Notes under the pieces: model-generated
Told to the model about the DNA's origin: nothing
Databases searched by the model: none
The model's input: the letters and a program-made list of their open reading frames with translations, nothing else
Origin: Planctomycetaceae bacterium
GTDB lineage: Bacteria; Planctomycetota; Phycisphaerae; Phycisphaerales; UBA1924
Length of the DNA stretch: 46,652 nucleotides
Direction: 5' to 3'
Assembly (NCBI GenBank): GCA_027487735.1
Contig: JAIYDA010000143.1
Span: 1-46,652, forward strand
Translations under genes and position numbers: made by a program
In this document: in pieces, positions 15,750 to 24,656 of the stretch
How positions within the stretch are numbered: the first letter of the stretch is position 1
Layout of the letters: the number at the start of each line of letters is the position of its first letter

Positions 15750-16486
15750 TCGGCCGCTGATCGACGGATGAATCGCTTCGCCGAGCCCAGCCCAAAGGCC
15801 GCGAACGACGAAGCTCGGCACCAGACCACCGCACGGGTCTGCAATCGTGGTGGGGCAGATACCACGCTTCGCGTGGGCATTCAGGACGATGAACCGGGTC
15901 GAATGGCCGGCCGCAAGCCAACGCGACCGTCTACGCATCAACGCCTTCAAGCCCGGCACTCGTCAGTCGAGCCTTGACCGCGACCGAGCATTCTGAGTGA
16001 AGTGAACTTCGGACGCCACGCCAACTCTGGAGCAGCCGTCGCTCCGTTCAAATCAACACCGCCGCGAAGGATAATCCGAGTCGGCACAGACTGACCCACG
16101 GGCAAGACCTTCGGGCGGATCGGGACTCGACACTCTCTCGCCCCCGAGGCGGCCCAAACTTGTTCCACGCGAACGCTCTTGCGCAAGGCGAGGGATGAGC
16201 AACGATCCGAAGCGCGGCACTCAGCGGCATCGCAGATGGCGGTTGCTCGCTCCCATGAATTGCGTCGGCTACTGAATGGCCCTGTCGGCTCACAAGGCAT
16301 TCGGCTTTCAAACGCTCCGCTCCCGCCGTCACCGCTGCGCTTCCGGTCTCCGGGCCTTGCACACCTCACGCCAGACCCGCCCGGAGCGCCCGCACCTTGG
16401 GGGCTGCGGGTTCGGTCTGTCATTCGTTTGTGCAGCTTCGCTGGCCCTCCAACCTCCTGCCGGCTTCGCTGCGCTCGCTCCATTGC
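15750..16486. other. Long non-coding stretch between the origin and ardC
   Basis: Frames in this stretch are long only because of high GC; none has a good start, codon pattern or recognisable product. I see no RNA gene. The part nearest ardC is pyrimidine-rich and GC-rich and may be a long leader. Confidence 0.4.
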
Positions 16487-16533
16487 ACCCGCGAGTGGCC
16501 CCGTTGCTTGCGAAGGGGCCGCACGTCGCGGGT
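16487..16533 (+). promoter_or_regulatory. Two-tier hairpin in the ardC leader
   Basis: ACCCGCGA (16487-16494) pairs with TCGCGGGT (16526-16533), and inside it GGCCCC (16497-16502) pairs with GGGGCC (16515-16520). The structure ends 6 bases before the AAAGGAG ribosome site of ardC. It could limit translation or termination, or act as a single-strand promoter on incoming transfer DNA. Confidence 0.55.
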
Positions 16534-16552
16534 CCCGCAAAGGAGCAAAGAC

Positions 16553-17377
16553 ATGAAAGCCGAAGAAGCCAAGAAGATCGCCGACCAGGCCCTCCAGAAT
16601 CTGACCGACGCACTCAAGAACGGAAAGAGCGAGCGAATCACGCAATACCTCGCGATGCTCGCCAAGTTCCACCGGTACAGCTTCGGGAACGTCCTCCTCA
16701 TCCTCTCGCAGATGCCCGCGGCGACCCACGTCGCCGGGTTCGGCACGTGGAAGCAGATGGGCCGCTTCGTCAAGAAGGGCGAGAAGGGGATCGTGATCAT
16801 CGCCCCGATGAGCATCCGACCGAAGGAGGACAAGCCCGAGGGCCAGGAGCCGTCCGACCGAGCCAAGCCCATCCTCCGATTCCGCGGCGTGTACGTCTTT
16901 GACGTGACCCAGACCGACGGCCAGGAGCTCCCGGAGCCGTCGCGAGTCAGTGGCGATCCTCAGCAGTACCTCACCAAGATCAAAGAGCAGGTCGCGGAGC
17001 GAGGCATCAAGCTCGACTACGACGACCTGCCGCCGGGAGCCGACGGCGTCTCACGCGGTGGACGGATCAGCATCCGCCCCGGCCTGGAGCCGGCCAACGA
17101 GTTCTCAGTCATCGTCCATGAACTCGCCCACGAGCTTCTGCATCGTGGTGACCAGCGCCCCACCAGCAAGACCGTGCGGGAGACCGAAGCAGAAGCCGTC
17201 GCCTTCGTCGTCTGCCAGGCCATCGGGCTGGAGACAGGCTCGGCCGCGAGCGACTACATCCAGCTCTATGACGGCAAGAGCGAGACGCTCGCCGCGTCTC
17301 TGGATCGAATCCAGCACGTCGCCGCGGACATCATCGCGGCCATCCAATGCCCCAACGAGCAGGCGATCGCAGCCTGA
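16553..17377 (+). CDS. ardC: ArdC-like antirestriction protein
   Basis: 274 aa, ATG 16553 with AAAGGAG upstream. The N-terminal domain matches the ArdC single-strand DNA-binding domain (FGNVLLILSQMP, GFGTWKQMGRFVKKGEKGI). The C-terminal domain is a zincin-like metallopeptidase with VIVHELAHELLH (H189, E190, H193) and a downstream acidic ligand in ETEAEAVAF. ArdC proteins protect incoming plasmid DNA from restriction. The gene stands alone between the origin and the defence cargo, with its own leader hairpin and a strong terminator. Confidence 0.92.
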   Translation: MKAEEAKKIADQALQNLTDALKNGKSERITQYLAMLAKFHRYSFGNVLLILSQMPAATHVAGFGTWKQMGRFVKKGEKGIVIIAPMSIRPKEDKPEGQEPSDRAKPILRFRGVYVFDVTQTDGQELPEPSRVSGDPQQYLTKIKEQVAERGIKLDYDDLPPGADGVSRGGRISIRPGLEPANEFSVIVHELAHELLHRGDQRPTSKTVRETEAEAVAFVVCQAIGLETGSAASDYIQLYDGKSETLAASLDRIQHVAADIIAAIQCPNEQAIAA

Positions 17378-17384
17378 CTCATCG

Positions 17385-17412
17385 ACACCCCGGCGGGAAA
17401 CCGCCGGGGTGT
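17385..17412 (+). terminator. Strong terminator-like hairpin after ardC
   Basis: A perfect 12-bp stem (ACACCCCGGCGG at 17385-17396 with its complement at 17401-17412) closes a GAAA tetraloop. It starts 7 bases after the ardC stop and is followed by CATTCTGTT. It separates the backbone from the cargo operon. Confidence 0.8.
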
Positions 17413-17439
17413 CATTCTGTTCCAACGCGAAGTGCACCG

Positions 17440-17505
17440 TGTTGATGGAGCGGGAGACGCGCCCCCTCTCCCGCTCCAAGCCTCACCCTCTACCCCAACG
17501 AGCAG
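17440..17505. repeat. 66-bp hairpin repeat, left copy
   Basis: This sequence recurs in the same orientation at 37798-37864 with about five differences, including a run of 30 identical bases. It contains GGAGCGGGAGA (17448-17458), which pairs with TCTCCCGCTCC (17468-17478), followed by a C-rich segment ending ACGAGCAG. The two copies bracket the defence cargo exactly. It resembles a REP-type repeat or the footprint of a cassette boundary. Confidence 0.8.
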
Positions 17506-17522
17506 GTGGCTGCAACTCCTCA

Positions 17523-17551
17523 TTGACAAGTCTATCATGTGCCGATAGAGA
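17523..17551 (+). promoter_or_regulatory. Promoter/operator of the defence operon
   Basis: A perfect inverted repeat TCTATC-N7-GATAGA (17531-17549) lies 29-47 bases upstream of the regulator start. A TTGACA (17523-17528) is followed at 17-base spacing by TAGAGA (17546-17551), and TATCAT at 17533-17538 is an alternative -10. The regulator encoded immediately downstream would be expected to bind the inverted repeat and repress its own operon. Confidence 0.5.
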
Positions 17552-17577
17552 CGGTGGATGCCCCAAGGAGCCCTGCT

Positions 17578-17850
17578 GTGCTGTACGAGCGATCTCTCGG
17601 AATCGAGCAACGACTGCAATCTGTGCTGGACCTTGTCCGGTCCGGTCGCTACTCCACGCCCGTCATCGCTGAAAAGCTCGGGGTGTCAGTGCCCACTGTG
17701 TCACGCGACGTGACTGCGCTTCGAGAGCGGGGCCACGACATTCGTGCAGAGAGACGAGGAGATTGCTGGCGATTCGTCTTGGAAGAACGCGGATCCGGCA
17801 ACCGACACGTGGCAGCACACTCCAGAGGACGAAAGACGGTGACCGCATGA
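17578..17850 (+). CDS. HTH transcriptional regulator of the defence operon
   Basis: 90 aa from GTG 17578, chosen because AAGGAG lies 7 bases upstream; a GTG at 17539 would fall inside the palindrome. The N-terminal 60 residues form a DeoR/HTH_11-type winged helix (IEQRLQSVLDLVRSGRYST, then VIAEKLGVSVPTVSRDVTAL, then a wing). No WYL or sugar-binding domain follows, so it is a minimal DNA-binding protein. It overlaps the ATPase gene by 4 bases and is the first gene of the nine-gene operon, which suggests self-limiting expression of the cargo. Confidence 0.8.
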   Translation: MLYERSLGIEQRLQSVLDLVRSGRYSTPVIAEKLGVSVPTVSRDVTALRERGHDIRAERRGDCWRFVLEERGSGNRHVAAHSRGRKTVTA

Positions 17851-18854
17851 ACGCAGAAATCCTCAAGAGAATCGTCCGCGCCATTGCGGAGGGATCGCAG
17901 AGCGACCTGGACCGTCTCGCAAACAAGGTGGTGGAGACTGAGCGAAAGACGGGCCACACTCGGCTCGCCGGGGAGCTTGAGTCCATCCTCAACGAGGCCA
18001 GACCGCGCCGCAACGGAAAGCACACGCCGGCTGAGTCACGAGGTGCGCTTCAAGAGCTTCCTCAGAGTCGGCGATTCGGCGAGCAGCTTGCCACGCTCAT
18101 TCCCAGAGATGAACTGGAGCACCACATGGTGCTTCCTCCGTTGATCGAGGAACGATTTGCTCGGATCGAGTGCGAGTACGCGGCAAGAGAGCGTCTTGGA
18201 GCATACGGACTCATGCCTCGGAAGCGCATCTTGTTGTACGGGCTGCCCGGATGTGGAAAGTCATTGGGCGCGAAGCGACTTGCATGGAACACGGGGCTCC
18301 CTCTAATGAAGGTGCGGTTTGACGCACTGATTTCGTCCTACTTCGGCGAATCGGCTACAAACCTTCGCTCCGTCTTCATGGCAGCGAAGGAACGACCCTG
18401 TGTGTTACTCTTGGACGAGTGCGACTTCATCGCGCGCTCCCGAGGCAACTCCAAAGACATTGGAGAGGCAAGCCGCATCGTCAACTCTTTGCTCCAGTTG
18501 ATGGAGGAATACGACGCCCCCGGGCTACTGGTGGCGACTACCAACGTGGAGGCATCTCTCGATCACGCGCTGTTTCGTCGCTTCGACGACGTGTTTCAAG
18601 TACCGCCCCCGGGTCCTGTTGAAGTCGAGCAGTTGCTCAAGACCACGTTGTCCTCAGTACCCGTGGATGAACAGGTGGATTGGAACAAGCTCATCGACGA
18701 CCTCGCAGGTGCGTCCGCAGCAACAGTGGTCAAGGCCGCTCGCGATGCAGCGAAGGCCGCGGTGCTGAAGGGTCGAAGGACGGTCACAGACGCTCACCTT
18801 CGCGACTCCGTCGCGGAGGCGAGGCGAAGCGATGCAAAAAAGCAGGGTTCGTGA
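17847..18854 (+). CDS. AAA ATPase of an Iet-like ATPase-protease pair
   Basis: 335 aa from ATG 17847. A helical N-terminal region of about 100 residues precedes an AAA core with Walker A GLPGCGKS (132-139), pore-region-like SSYFGESATNLR, Walker B LLLDECD (D190-E191) and an arginine-finger region LFRRFDD. The core resembles FtsH/Cdc48-class remodelers. An AAA ATPase followed directly by a subtilisin-like protease is the architecture of the Iet antiphage pair (IetA-IetS). The likely role is to recognise or unfold a target and control the protease. The protease gene starts 3 bases downstream. Confidence 0.85.
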   Translation: MNAEILKRIVRAIAEGSQSDLDRLANKVVETERKTGHTRLAGELESILNEARPRRNGKHTPAESRGALQELPQSRRFGEQLATLIPRDELEHHMVLPPLIEERFARIECEYAARERLGAYGLMPRKRILLYGLPGCGKSLGAKRLAWNTGLPLMKVRFDALISSYFGESATNLRSVFMAAKERPCVLLLDECDFIARSRGNSKDIGEASRIVNSLLQLMEEYDAPGLLVATTNVEASLDHALFRRFDDVFQVPPPGPVEVEQLLKTTLSSVPVDEQVDWNKLIDDLAGASAATVVKAARDAAKAAVLKGRRTVTDAHLRDSVAEARRSDAKKQGS

Positions 18855-18857
18855 TCG

Positions 18858-21437
18858 ATGCCAAATACACACCAGTTCGAACATCTACCCCTTGTCTTGC
18901 GCGAACGGGGTCCGGCCCGATACAGCGGCGGTCCGCGAGTCGATCCCGCCACGCTTCTCGCAAAGCAGAACAGGACGGCTCATGCCACCGCGCTCCAGAC
19001 ACCTGCGAGCGCCGTTAGCCTCACGTGGCAAACCCAACAGGCGCAGCGGGCACAGGCAGGGTTGCCGAAGCTGCCGGCCGGCGTACCACTTCTCCTGAAG
19101 ATCGACTCCTCTCTGGACATCGACGACCTTCGGCATGTCTTCGACTTCGAGGTGGTATCCGAGCAAGACGACGGGTTCGTCATCGTCGCTTCCCAGGACA
19201 TCGTTCTCACGCGATTCCTACAAAAACTCCGGGACTTCACTGGCACAGTCACGGGGTCCGGCACGGTTGCGAGTGTCCATGAGCTTCGCCAGGACCCCAC
19301 TCAGGAAGAGCGCCTTCGGCGAGTGCTGTCGGAGACGCTGTTTGCTGAGTGGGCTCAAATGCCGGATGACCGTCGGTACGTGTGCGATGTAAGCGTCGCA
19401 TGCACAGGAACGTGGCAGGTTACGAAGCGGCCGAAGCGTGGGCGCATGACCGATCAGACATGGGCACGAAAGATCGCGGAGTGGTCAAGCAAGAGGCAGA
19501 CGGCCTACGAACTGTGGGACGCTCTCCAGGGGGAACGCCTTGACCTTCTGCGCAAATTTGTCGATTTCTACCAAGGAAAGATGCTGGACATCGTCCATGA
19601 GGATAATCCCGAGTCCGCATCCTTGCCCGACAGCTTTTCTGTGCGTCTAGACATCGTCGCCAAGGGCCTCAAGGACCTAGTCCTCAACTGCCCGTTCATT
19701 TTCGAGGTGGTCGAACCGGACGATATCGAAACCCCGCAGCAGGTTGCCCGGACTCAGGTACAGGTCATGCAGCAGGTGCAGCTTGTTGCGCCAGATCCTG
19801 CGGCTCCCGCGGTTTGTGTTATCGACGGCGGCATTCAGGAGGGGCACTTCTGGCTTCAGCCCGCCATCGACGGGACAGAATCGCGTTGCTATCTGCCCGC
19901 CACCCCGACCGACGTGAACGACCATATCCGTGACGGGGGACACGGCACCCGTGTCGCTGGTGCAGTGCTCCACGGCGATGCCGTTCCCAAGAACGGTCGC
20001 GTCAACCTGGAATCGTGGATTCAGAATGCCCGAGTCCTGGATGCCAACAGCGTCATGCCTCCGGAGCTGTTCCCCCCGACCGTGCTTCGCGAGGTGGTCA
20101 AGCAGTACCACGAGGGAGCGAGGAAGACTCGAATCTTCAACCACTCAATCAACGCCGATGCACCATGCCGCACACGGCACATGTCCGCGTGGGCGGCAGA
20201 GATCGACCGTCTCAGCGGCGAGTACGACATTCTCATCGTCCAGAGCGCTGGGAACATCGGAGGCATCTCTGAGCTCTTGCAAAGGGGCCATCCTTACCCC
20301 GAGTATTTCAACGATCCCTCCTGTCGGATTGCCAATCCCGCCCAGAGTTTTCAGGCCTTAACTGTCGGGTCAGTCGCCTACGGCGCCTTCGAGAGCACGG
20401 GATGGCGGAGCTTTGCGACACAGAAGGGCGAACCGTCTGCATTCAGCCGTTCGGGTCTGGGTATCTGGGACTCCATCAAACCAGAGGTAGTGGAGTACGG
20501 GGGTGACTGTCTTGGGAGCAGGGGCACCCCGCGATCGATCAGCACGCCGACCATTGGACGAGATTGCTATCCCGAGTTGGTGCGTGCCACAGCGACCGGC
20601 GGACCGGCGTACGACCGCGATCAGGTCGGAACATCGTTCGCAGCACCGAAAGTGTCAAAGATCGCCGCAAGACTCCAAGTCACACTGCCAGATCAATCGT
20701 GCTTGCTCTACCGCGGCCTGATCGTCCAATCGGCTCAGTGGCCCGAATGGGCGGATGCGCTCCCCGCAGATCAACAGACCTTGCTCCTAAAGCGCATCGG
20801 CTACGGCATACCGGACATCGAGCGAGCCACGACCAACACCGATCATCGCACGACGTTCATCACGGGCGAGGACCGCGACTTGTCCCCCGGCGACTGCCAC
20901 ATCTACCAGGTGCGTGTCCCTGATGAGATGCGTCGCTCAGGTGATGATTACGACATCCGCGTCGAGGTCACGCTTTCGTATGTCGCAGAACCCCGGCGGA
21001 CCCGTCGCAATCACCGGGGCTACTTGTCCGTGTGGCTGGACTGGATCAGCAATCGGCGGGGCGAGACGTTCGAGGCATTTCTGACACGTGCTCTCAAGGA
21101 TGACGATGAGGCGATTCAGCAGGGAACCAGCTTTGGCTGGACCATCGAGCGTCAGGGAGACAACGGGCGCCTTCGCGGAGTACGCCGCACTGTCGGCACG
21201 GTCCAGAAGGACTGGGCGGTTCTGAAGTCCAACCAGTTACCCGAGGACTTCTGCATCGCCGTTCGGGGCCATCGGGGATGGAGCCAGGACCCGGAAGCCG
21301 CGGCCCGGTATTGCCTTGCGGTGAGTTTCGAGATCGTCGGAAAGGAAATCCCCATCTACGAGCCACTTCGCGTCGCCGTTCAGGAACTCCAGGCCGAGGT
21401 CGCCGAGTCTGAAGCACAGGTGGAGGTGGAAGAATGA
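18858..21437 (+). CDS. Subtilisin-like (S8) serine protease of the Iet-like pair
   Basis: 859 aa. The catalytic residues are all present: Asp323 in VCVIDGG, His362 in GGHGTRVAG, the oxyanion Asn466 in QSAGN and Ser593 in GTSFAAPKV. There is no signal peptide, so it should act in the cytoplasm. A long N-terminal region (about 1-310) precedes the protease domain, and a beta-rich C-terminal region (about 650-850) follows. It is larger than secreted subtilases, as expected for intracellular defence proteases coupled to an AAA protein. Its stop overlaps the start of hsdM (ATGA), tying it translationally to the restriction genes. Confidence 0.88.
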   Translation: MPNTHQFEHLPLVLRERGPARYSGGPRVDPATLLAKQNRTAHATALQTPASAVSLTWQTQQAQRAQAGLPKLPAGVPLLLKIDSSLDIDDLRHVFDFEVVSEQDDGFVIVASQDIVLTRFLQKLRDFTGTVTGSGTVASVHELRQDPTQEERLRRVLSETLFAEWAQMPDDRRYVCDVSVACTGTWQVTKRPKRGRMTDQTWARKIAEWSSKRQTAYELWDALQGERLDLLRKFVDFYQGKMLDIVHEDNPESASLPDSFSVRLDIVAKGLKDLVLNCPFIFEVVEPDDIETPQQVARTQVQVMQQVQLVAPDPAAPAVCVIDGGIQEGHFWLQPAIDGTESRCYLPATPTDVNDHIRDGGHGTRVAGAVLHGDAVPKNGRVNLESWIQNARVLDANSVMPPELFPPTVLREVVKQYHEGARKTRIFNHSINADAPCRTRHMSAWAAEIDRLSGEYDILIVQSAGNIGGISELLQRGHPYPEYFNDPSCRIANPAQSFQALTVGSVAYGAFESTGWRSFATQKGEPSAFSRSGLGIWDSIKPEVVEYGGDCLGSRGTPRSISTPTIGRDCYPELVRATATGGPAYDRDQVGTSFAAPKVSKIAARLQVTLPDQSCLLYRGLIVQSAQWPEWADALPADQQTLLLKRIGYGIPDIERATTNTDHRTTFITGEDRDLSPGDCHIYQVRVPDEMRRSGDDYDIRVEVTLSYVAEPRRTRRNHRGYLSVWLDWISNRRGETFEAFLTRALKDDDEAIQQGTSFGWTIERQGDNGRLRGVRRTVGTVQKDWAVLKSNQLPEDFCIAVRGHRGWSQDPEAAARYCLAVSFEIVGKEIPIYEPLRVAVQELQAEVAESEAQVEVEE

Positions 21438-23473
21438 GACTTACCCAGCAACAGCTTGAAGCACACCTCTGGGGTGCGGCGAACATCCTTCGTGGCAAGA
21501 CCGCCGGCCAGGACTACAAGAACTACATTCTGTCGCTCATGTTCTACAAGCGTCTCTGCGACCAGTGGGAGAACGAGGCAGACGAGGCCATCGCCGAGTT
21601 GGAACGGCAGCAGGGCAAGCCGTTTACGGACAAGCAGAAGGCGGTCTTCCGAGCACGCGGAGAACACCGCTTCAAGATTCCTGAGGGCGCTCGGTGGGGC
21701 GACGTTCTCGCCGTGTCAGAGAACATCGGCGAGAAGCTCACAACCGCGATGCGAGCCGTTGCCAGCGCCAACGAAGAGCTGCGCGGCGTGTTCACTGTGG
21801 ATTGGAATCAGCCCGCCCCGGACGCGAGCGGCAAGAAGCTGATACCCAACGAAGTCGTGCATGCTCTGATCCAGCACTTCGACGAGGTGGACCTGTCGAA
21901 CAAGAGCGTGCCGGCGGACATCCTTGGCAGAGCCTACGAGTACCTGATCAAGCAGTTTGCCGACGATGCCGGTGCCAAGGCGGGTGAGTTCTTTACGCCG
22001 CCGGAAGTCGTGGACATTCTCGTCCGCATCCTGGAGCCTACGGCCGGCGACACCATCTACGACCCGACGTGTGGCAGCGGTGGCATGCTCATCCACTCCG
22101 CGGACTTCCTCCGTGAGAAAGGGCATAACGCCCTCGCGGCAAGGTACTTTGGACAGGAGATGAACTGGGGCAACTACGCCATTGGCAAGATCAACTCCGT
22201 ATTGCACGGACTTGAGGCCGACATCCGTGGTGGAAGCAGCACAATCACCGATCCGCAGTTTCTTGACCACGGCAAGGTCAAGCAGTTCTCCACCGTGCTC
22301 GCGAACTTTCCGTTTTCCGACGAGTTCTGGTGGCTCAAACCGGAGCAGCAAACGGATGACAAGAAGAAGAGGGACAAGCTCAAGAAAGAGGTCTTTGGTA
22401 AAGAGGGATACAAAGACGTCTACGGGCGCTTCGGGCGAGGTGCCGGATTCAAAGCCCCACCGGCTGGCTATGGCGACTACGCATTCATCCTTCACATTCT
22501 CGCCTCACTTACCGACAACGGCCGGTCAGGCGTGGTATGCCCACAAGGCGTCTTGTTTAGAGGTCAGCCTGAGGTTGAGGACGAGACAGGGGAGTTCGAC
22601 GAGGATGGCAACCCCGTAATTAAGCGCCGGAAGGCGGACGATGAGCATCTTATTCGCCAGGGATTGCTTGACGCGCGGCTGATTGATGCGGTCATCTCGC
22701 TACCTCTCAATATTTTCTACGGCGCAACCGTCCCCGCTTGCCTTTTAATTCTGCGAAAGAAGCGCCCTCCCGCGAGGCATGACAGCGTACTTGTGGCATA
22801 CGCAGCCCGCCATTTCCGGGCACTGTCCGACCAGAACGAACTTCGGCCACAAGATGTGATGAGGATACTCGTCCACTACCACGCCTACGGCGACCCCCAA
22901 AAGGTGCCCGCATTGGTCCGGGAGCACGGTGGGCGGCTCCGAAGCCAGATCGATCAGCGAGAAGCTCAAGAGGTCGAGCGAATCAAGGCACTATACCGAG
23001 AGCATGAGGAGAGACTCGCCACCATCGACTCTGAACTCGCGACGCTCAACAACGACGCCACACGCGAGAAGAACAAGGCAGAGAAAGCCAAGCTTGTGGC
23101 GAAGGTATCCAAGGTCGAAGCTCAGCGTGCAAAGCTGGTCACGAAGCGTGTTGAGCGAGACCAGAGAATCGAGGTGGTCCGAAAGCAGGCGGAGGAAGAC
23201 CGTGCGGCGATCGACATTGTCGGCGAGGAACTGTCGCGTCTGTATGACGACCCTGCTGAACTTGCGAAGCACGCACGCGTCGTGCCATTCGATGAAATCC
23301 GCGACAACGAATACAACCTGAACGTGCCTCGCTACGTTGACACCTTTGAACCTGACAGAACCCCCGGCGTGCCGCAAGCTATTGCGGCGCTTAAGGCGGC
23401 GGAGCTGACTGCAAAGGAGTCGGAACGATCTCTACACGCATTACTCCGAGAGATTGGCTATGACACTGAGTAA
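21434..23473 (+). CDS. hsdM: Type I restriction-modification methyltransferase subunit HsdM
   Basis: 679 aa. The N-terminal HsdM helical domain starts with LEAHLWGAANILRGKTAGQDYKN. The methylase core has FFTPPEVV, motif I DPTCGSGG (from D210) and motif IV ANFPF (N291-F294), where most HsdM proteins read NPPF/NPPY. A long charged coiled coil (about residues 510-600) follows, making the protein longer than the usual 500-550 aa. It modifies adenine at the site chosen by HsdS. The hsdS gene overlaps the end by 14 bases. Confidence 0.92.
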   Translation: MRLTQQQLEAHLWGAANILRGKTAGQDYKNYILSLMFYKRLCDQWENEADEAIAELERQQGKPFTDKQKAVFRARGEHRFKIPEGARWGDVLAVSENIGEKLTTAMRAVASANEELRGVFTVDWNQPAPDASGKKLIPNEVVHALIQHFDEVDLSNKSVPADILGRAYEYLIKQFADDAGAKAGEFFTPPEVVDILVRILEPTAGDTIYDPTCGSGGMLIHSADFLREKGHNALAARYFGQEMNWGNYAIGKINSVLHGLEADIRGGSSTITDPQFLDHGKVKQFSTVLANFPFSDEFWWLKPEQQTDDKKKRDKLKKEVFGKEGYKDVYGRFGRGAGFKAPPAGYGDYAFILHILASLTDNGRSGVVCPQGVLFRGQPEVEDETGEFDEDGNPVIKRRKADDEHLIRQGLLDARLIDAVISLPLNIFYGATVPACLLILRKKRPPARHDSVLVAYAARHFRALSDQNELRPQDVMRILVHYHAYGDPQKVPALVREHGGRLRSQIDQREAQEVERIKALYREHEERLATIDSELATLNNDATREKNKAEKAKLVAKVSKVEAQRAKLVTKRVERDQRIEVVRKQAEEDRAAIDIVGEELSRLYDDPAELAKHARVVPFDEIRDNEYNLNVPRYVDTFEPDRTPGVPQAIAALKAAELTAKESERSLHALLREIGYDTE

Positions 23474-24656
23474 GAACCTCTCGGGATGCCAAGTTGTCCA
23501 CGTCGATGCGCTGCCCGCCAGCTGGGAGTGCGAGCCCCTGGGGAATCGGATTGAGCTCGAGTATGGACGTGCACTTCGTGAAGAGCAGCGGCGGCCAGGC
23601 GATACCATGGTTTACGGTTCCAATGGTCCGGTTGGCACCCACAATGTGAGGTGGCTTGAGCCATCGGGCATTCTTGTTGGCCGGAAGGGGAGTGTTGGCA
23701 GTATTCACTTTGCGACAGCTCCCTACTGGCCAATTGATACGGTGTACTACGTACGGGCGCTGAAGCCCGATGCATTCCGGTATCTCTACCACTTGCTCGA
23801 CTATCTACCACTTCGCTTCTTGAACGCCGCCACTGGAGTCCCCGGTCTCTCTCGCCGCGACGCCTACGCCCTTCGCGGCGTGTTTCCGCCCAAGCCGGAG
23901 CAAGAGCGAATCGTGAGTGCCTTGGATACCGTCGACAAAGCCATCGCCTCGACCGAGGCTGCGCTTGGGGCGGCAAAGGACCTTGCTGCTTCCCTCGTGA
24001 CCAATGCGATCGACAAGGCGAGAGCTCCGTCGAAACGCCTGCGGGAATACGTCGCAGACGTGCGTTACGGCACATCGCAAGCGTCGAACGACCGCGGATG
24101 GGGTCATCCAACGCTGCGGATCCCCAACGTGGTGGGAGACCAGTTGTCGCTCTCAGATGTGACGTACGTTGATCTCCGTGCTGTTGACGTGGCACGCCTT
24201 CAACTCAGAGATGGAGACTTGCTACTCGTTCGCACCAACGGCAACCCGGGCTACGTAGGTCGCTCCGCTGTGTTCAGGGCACCTGATGCACGTCAGTGGG
24301 TGTATGCGTCGTATTTGATCCGAGTCCGTCTGAAGCCTGGCCTCTTGCCGGAGTATGTGAACATTTACCTTGGCACCGAGCGAGGTAGGAGAGAGTTGCT
24401 GCGAAGGGTGACAACGTCTGCCGGTAATCACAACATCAACTCCAACAGCATCAAGCTACTGTCGCTGCCAGTCCCCTCCTCTACTGAGGAGCAGCAACAC
24501 ATAGTGCGGGTGGGGACCGCGGCCAGGGAGCGATGTTCGTCGCTGTTGGTCTGCCTTGCGGCTCTTGAGGAGCTGAAGCTGGGTCTGCGACGTGTTCTCT
24601 TCACCGGCCAGACCCCCGCCTTGCGAGCAACGACCGAACCGATTGGAGCGCTATGA
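23460..24656 (+). CDS. hsdS: Type I specificity subunit HsdS
   Basis: 398 aa from ATG 23460. Two target-recognition domains (about 10-135 and 185-330) are each followed by a conserved helical segment (PEQERIVSALDTVDKAIASTEAAL and STEEQQHIVRVGTAARERC). The first domain contains the typical GRKGSVGSI turn and the second RTNGNPGYVGRSAVF. It sets the bipartite DNA sequence of the restriction system, which cannot be read from sequence. It overlaps hsdM by 14 bases and hsdR by 4. Confidence 0.9.
   Translation: MTLSKNLSGCQVVHVDALPASWECEPLGNRIELEYGRALREEQRRPGDTMVYGSNGPVGTHNVRWLEPSGILVGRKGSVGSIHFATAPYWPIDTVYYVRALKPDAFRYLYHLLDYLPLRFLNAATGVPGLSRRDAYALRGVFPPKPEQERIVSALDTVDKAIASTEAALGAAKDLAASLVTNAIDKARAPSKRLREYVADVRYGTSQASNDRGWGHPTLRIPNVVGDQLSLSDVTYVDLRAVDVARLQLRDGDLLLVRTNGNPGYVGRSAVFRAPDARQWVYASYLIRVRLKPGLLPEYVNIYLGTERGRRELLRRVTTSAGNHNINSNSIKLLSLPVPSSTEEQQHIVRVGTAARERCSSLLVCLAALEELKLGLRRVLFTGQTPALRATTEPIGAL

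Noticed and set aside
17448..17478. Transcription terminator function for the left 66-bp repeat
   Set aside because: The stem is strong but a clearer terminator precedes it, no T-tract follows, and the sequence is conserved beyond the stem at a second site; it is better described as a repeat.
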